Shown piece by piece: positions 61,092 to 64,000 of a DNA stretch of 64,000 nucleotides. The position numbers and the translations under genes were made by a program. The DNA lies in the NCBI GenBank assembly GCA_023423895.1, contig JAFAER010000150.1, positions 6,819 to 70,818 of the forward strand, read 5' to 3'. This stretch comes from Pseudomonadota bacterium (GTDB lineage Bacteria > Myxococcota_A > Polyangia > Polyangiales > Polyangiaceae). The first letter of the stretch is position 1. Each line of letters starts with the position of its first letter. The notes under the pieces were generated by a model, which was given only the letters and a program-made list of their open reading frames with translations, was not told where the DNA came from and did no database searches.

Positions 61092-62234
61092 TCAGGGCAC
61101 GGGCACCGAATAGAGGGTGCCCTGTGACACCATCACGGTCGGCCGTCCCACCATCGACGCGCGGATGAAGGTCATCTCGCAGTACCCGCCGATCCCCGCT
61201 TCGCCGCTGCAGAGTGTCGCCGTGGACGGGTAGCTCGGGTCGTCGAGATAGAACGCGCGCCCGTTGCACGCAGCGGCGTCCGGAACGCGCTCTGCCGTCT
61301 CGACCGTCCCGTCGGGGAAGGTCAACGTCAGCTCGTCTGGCCGCACCTCCACCGGGACGACCAGGGTGCACGTGGTTCGCCGCTCTCGGATCATCTCCAG
61401 CGCACGTCGCGCGCTTCGTTCGATGTCCTCGGTGGATCCGTTCACGAACGCGGGGACTCCGCCGCCGCGGATCGCGACCTCGCTCACGAGGCCGAAGTGA
61501 TCCGGCGCAGAGGCACGTCCCATGACCGAGACGATGTCGACGTGGACCGTCGCCCCCTTCCCGAGCGCAAAGCCCTTGCCCGCCGTCGCGGCGACCTCGT
61601 CCCAGTCGCTCGAGGCGCAGGTCTCGTCGTCTTGCGGGGTCGTGTCGGTCAACACGATCACCGACGTCGATCGAGCCAGGCCCCACGATACGTGGTGCTG
61701 ACGAGCGGAGCGGATGGCGCCCGCGAGCGCCGGCCCGAGGGGGCTCGCGCCGCGCATGGAGACTCCGGACATGAACCCGTCGATCGCGGACGGCGCTGCC
61801 GTCCAGTCGAGGAGCGGTGTCTCGTAGGCGTAGGCGTCACACGAGACGTTCGCCCCCGCGAATCGCGGGAAGGACGTCGCGGCGAGCTCGTGTTGGCTCC
61901 CATGGTCCGCGAGGAACCCTGAGAGCGCGCGGCGAAGGCCTTCCCAACGATCCATCCGGCGCGACCAGCTGCCGGACGTATCGACGAGAAAAAAGAAGTC
62001 TGCGGGCGCTGGCTCGAGGACGCGATGAACATCCCCGGGCTCGTCCCGCGGCTCGTCTTCGCGCTCCGGTGGAGTGGAAGGACGGCATGAGGCGTTCAGG
62101 CACCTCCCGTCGTCCGGCGGCGGCGCTCCGGTGCGACCCGCCTCCCGATCACATGCAAGGCCGGCGAGCGCGCACATCGTCACTGCCCAGCAGGCCTTCC
62201 CAAGGCCGCTGCAGCTCGAGCGTCGTTTTCCCAC
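61092..62234 (-). CDS. von Willebrand factor A domain lipoprotein
   Basis: 380 residues. The signal peptide (GKACWAVTMCALAGLAC) ends in a lipobox at Cys28, followed by a Pro/Glu/Asp linker. The vWA domain starts at about 78: FFFLVDTSGSW holds a perfect MIDAS motif (Asp85, Ser87, Ser89), with the Thr/Ser and Asp partners later in MRGASPLGPALAGAI and VIVLTDTTPQDD. The C-terminal part (TTCTLVVPVEVRPDELTL ... CNGRAFYLDDPSYPSTATLC) is beta-rich with disulfides. vWA lipoproteins bind proteins in a metal-dependent way at the envelope. Ligand unknown. Confidence 0.87.
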   Translation of the reverse strand: MGKRRSSCSGLGKACWAVTMCALAGLACDREAGRTGAPPPDDGRCLNASCRPSTPPEREDEPRDEPGDVHRVLEPAPADFFFLVDTSGSWSRRMDRWEGLRRALSGFLADHGSQHELAATSFPRFAGANVSCDAYAYETPLLDWTAAPSAIDGFMSGVSMRGASPLGPALAGAIRSARQHHVSWGLARSTSVIVLTDTTPQDDETCASSDWDEVAATAGKGFALGKGATVHVDIVSVMGRASAPDHFGLVSEVAIRGGGVPAFVNGSTEDIERSARRALEMIRERRTTCTLVVPVEVRPDELTLTFPDGTVETAERVPDAAACNGRAFYLDDPSYPSTATLCSGEAGIGGYCEMTFIRASMVGRPTVMVSQGTLYSVPVP

Positions 62235-62251
62235 ACGACCAGATCCCGGCT

Positions 62252-62297
62252 GCTTGCCGGACTGATCACGAGAACGTGCTCGTGATGCCCGGCAAGC
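62252..62297. terminator. two-tier inverted repeat between the TonB-like gene and the vWA gene
   Basis: Outer arms GCTTGCCGG (62252-62260) and CCGGCAAGC (62289-62297). Inner arms ATCACGAG (62265-62272) and CTCGTGAT (62279-62286) around a six-base loop; a small internal bulge of four and two bases separates the tiers. All 17 base pairs are perfect. It follows the TonB-like gene (stop at 62349) and precedes the vWA start at 62234, both on the - strand. It could be a terminator, an RNA element in the vWA leader, or an operator for a dimeric regulator. Confidence 0.55.
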
Positions 62298-62348
62298 GCC
62301 GACGGCGTCGCTCGCCCCGCGCTAAAAGGCGCGCGCGCGTCCTGTCCG

Positions 62349-63905
62349 TCAGTTGTGGCGAACGGTGATGTTCGCGGAGTAGGTCGGCTCGGCGAAGGGC
62401 GCGACCTTGGCCTTCATGAGCGCGCTCTTGATGCACGCCTCGGCCGGCTTACCGGCGGCGCCTCCGGTGACGTTGACGCTCTGCGCCGTGCCCGCGGACG
62501 AGAACACGACCGTGGCGCGCGAGACCGGATCGTCGGGACCGAGGCAGGCTCGGGCGCTCGGGAGCACCGCGCCGATCGCGCCGGTGACGGCGCCCTGCGA
62601 AGGCTTCGTCGGGACGTTGCCGGTCGGCGTGTTGGCGGTCGTCGCCGCCGCCGGCGTCTTCGGGGTGCCGTCGTCCCCGACTTCCTTCTTGATCGCGGCG
62701 CCGAGGTCGCCCATCGGACCGGCGGAGGCCGGAGCGAGGTCCTTCTCGGTCATCTTCGCCGGGCCTTCGGCCTTCGGCGCGGGCGCTGCCGCCTCGTGTT
62801 TCGCTGCGGTTCCGCCCTTCACGGCCTTCGGCGCCATCGCGATCTTGCCGTGGGTCGTCGGGAGCGTGTCCGGCTCGGCCGCCGGCTCGGGGGTCGGCGT
62901 CGCCTCTGCGGGCTCCGCGGGCTCCTCGGCCTTCGGTGCGGGCTCCGCCTGCGCGATCGCCGCCGGGGGCTCCGGCGTCGTGACGGTCGCCGCGGCGGTC
63001 TCGAGCGCGGCGTTCCGCGACTTCATGACGAACAGACCACCCGCGGCCGCTGCGCCGAGCGCGACGACGCCGCCGATAACGAGCGCGATGACGGCTCCGC
63101 CGCCCTTCTTCTTCTGCGCGCCGGTCGACGAGGTCGACGCCATCGCGGAGGCGGCGACGGGAGCGCCGAAGCCGACGGGCGGCGCCGAGGGGGTTGCGCT
63201 CGCGGCGAGCGCCTGCGGCGGGAGGCTCGCCGGGGGAATCGACGCCGGACCCGGCGGGATCGACGGCGCGGGCTGCGCCGGCAGAGCCACAGGCGCTCCC
63301 TGAGCGCCGAGGGGCGCGGTGTGCGGAACGTGGCTCACCGGCGGCGCGCTCATCGGCGGACGCTGCGAGTGCGCGGGCTCTTCGTCGAAGAGACCCTGGC
63401 TTGCCAGCGGCGTGGTCTGCGCACGGAGCGCTGCCGAAGGATCGGCTTGCGATGCCGCGGCGAGGTCGACGATTCCGGAGTCGTCCTTCTTGCCCTCCAC
63501 GGCGCGCTGGACCCCGCTCGGAGCCGGAGCAACGGAGGGCGGAGGCGGCGTGAGGCCTTGGGCCATCTTCGCCAGGTCCTGAAGGCTTCGGCGATCGCGC
63601 TCTCGGTCGGCAGGCATCGTCATGGCTTTTCCCTCGCGAGTCGGGGGGTGATGAACAGCTGATCCAGCTCCCCCAGCGGTCGCGGAGTTATGACTGTCCT
63701 CCGCCGATTGTCCAAGGGGTGGTTCCAATAAATTTGCGTCGCCGATGGATGCAGCCGTCGCGCCGCGGTCGCCCGCGCGAAGACGGTCCATGACCATCCG
63801 CGCGCGGTCATCCCATTCTTCTTGGGGTTTTTCGACGTCGGGCCACTCGCGCAGAGCGACGTCGAGGTTCAACGACCCCTTCTTGTTGCCTCGCGTCTCA
63901 CTCAC
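62349..63905 (-). CDS. TonB-like/AgmX-type single-pass membrane protein coupled to an ECF sigma factor
   Basis: 518 residues from the GTG at 63905, which overlaps the sigma factor stop as GTGA; GGAGA lies a few bases upstream. The cytoplasmic N-terminal half has a charged front (SLNLDVALREWPDVEKPQEE) and a long Pro/Ala-rich stretch. One helix at about 271-294 (AVIALVIGGVVALGAAAAGG) is followed by an Ala/Pro/Glu spacer. The C-terminal 80 residues (IGAVLPSARACLGPDDPVS ... KSALMKAKVAPFAEPTYSAN) form a TonB-C/AgmX-like domain with two Cys. Its place behind a sigma gene suggests a signal-transmitting or anti-sigma role, but no zinc motif is present. Confidence 0.78.
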   Translation of the reverse strand: MSETRGNKKGSLNLDVALREWPDVEKPQEEWDDRARMVMDRLRAGDRGATAASIGDANLLEPPLGQSAEDSHNSATAGGAGSAVHHPPTREGKAMTMPADRERDRRSLQDLAKMAQGLTPPPPSVAPAPSGVQRAVEGKKDDSGIVDLAAASQADPSAALRAQTTPLASQGLFDEEPAHSQRPPMSAPPVSHVPHTAPLGAQGAPVALPAQPAPSIPPGPASIPPASLPPQALAASATPSAPPVGFGAPVAASAMASTSSTGAQKKKGGGAVIALVIGGVVALGAAAAGGLFVMKSRNAALETAAATVTTPEPPAAIAQAEPAPKAEEPAEPAEATPTPEPAAEPDTLPTTHGKIAMAPKAVKGGTAAKHEAAAPAPKAEGPAKMTEKDLAPASAGPMGDLGAAIKKEVGDDGTPKTPAAATTANTPTGNVPTKPSQGAVTGAIGAVLPSARACLGPDDPVSRATVVFSSAGTAQSVNVTGGAAGKPAEACIKSALMKAKVAPFAEPTYSANITVRHN

Positions 63906-64000
63906 GTCCCATCTCCGTCGGGCTCGAAGCCCCGCGCCTGCATGAACTCCTTGAGCTTGCGCCGCGCCTCGTGGATGCGCCACGCGATCGTGCCTTCGGG
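63902..64000 (-). CDS. ECF sigma factor, C-terminal end only
   Basis: Only the last 32 residues are in the window; the gene continues past 64000. The visible part, PEGTIAWRIHEARRKLKEF followed by MQARGFEPDGDGT, matches the end of region 4 helix-turn-helix plus tail in ECF sigma factors, where TIAWRIHEAR takes the place of the usual TVKSRLHRAR. The stop overlaps the GTG of the TonB-like gene as GTGA, so the two are translationally coupled. Confidence 0.75.
   Translation of the reverse strand, partial: PEGTIAWRIHEARRKLKEFMQARGFEPDGDGT

Overview
High-GC, densely coded bacterial DNA that looks like a myxobacterium (phylum Myxococcota, probably a Polyangiales-type lineage). This placement is inferred from gene content, not from a marker gene. 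It rests on several eukaryote-like Ser/Thr kinases with a membrane anchor and Pro/Ala-rich tail, PEGA-domain proteins, many large lipoproteins (tandem VWGS-type propellers, Cys-rich NCGACG repeats, IgGFc-binding and lamin-tail types), an NtrC-type activator, ECF sigma factors coupled to membrane partners, and a matrixin protease with a MYXO-CTERM-like tail. No rRNA, tRNA, insertion sequence, integrase or CRISPR array was recognised.

Layout. 1-11.1 kb: C-terminal part of an FGE-sulfatase-fold protein, two Ser/Thr kinases with neighbouring lipoprotein and PEGA genes, a helical protein of unknown role, an NtrC-type regulator and a GNAT-like acetyltransferase. 11.5-21.1 kb: first gas vesicle locus on the + strand, gvpJ, gvpA, a PAS histidine kinase, a response regulator, a gvpF-type gene, gvpG and a helix-hairpin-helix/membrane/coiled-coil gene. 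It is interrupted by a 755-aa membrane protein gene on the - strand and by seven tandem copies of a 35-bp repeat. 21.2-33.0 kb: a - strand block holding a GAF-PAS kinase and then, in transcription order from 33 kb downwards, an exported protein, an ECF sigma factor, its coupled membrane partner and five surface lipoproteins. 33.1-37.5 kb: second gas vesicle locus, a fused double ArsA/Get3 ATPase followed by gvpF/L, gvpS, gvpL and gvpK, the four gvp genes being joined by 4-bp stop/start overlaps. 38-48 kb: a 1704-aa TPR protein, an ArsC/Spx-like thioredoxin-fold protein, a frameshifted TolB-type remnant, the matrixin and small hypothetical genes. 48-64 kb: an MTH1-like Nudix hydrolase, a proline-repeat protein, a dienoyl-CoA-isomerase-like crotonase, a four-part MshEN/receiver-like/pseudokinase/PilZ protein, a third active-looking Ser/Thr kinase, a CstA transporter, a 56-aa basic gene, a vWA lipoprotein, and a TonB-like membrane protein coupled to an ECF sigma factor cut by the window edge.

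How it fits together. The gas vesicle genes are the coherent system. Shell (GvpA), minor shell-like (GvpJ, GvpS) and accessory proteins (three GvpF/L, GvpG, GvpK) are all present, but split over two loci. A two-component pair is translationally embedded in the first locus and a Get3-like chaperone ATPase heads the second. No gvpN is visible. Most of the Gvp proteins carry unusual basic or coiled-coil tails. A reasonable reading is a buoyancy organelle under dedicated sensory control, with a tail-anchored-protein-type ATPase helping to handle very hydrophobic shell subunits. The second theme is envelope signalling: ECF sigma modules next to large surface lipoproteins, and c-di-GMP-type domains fused to a dead kinase.
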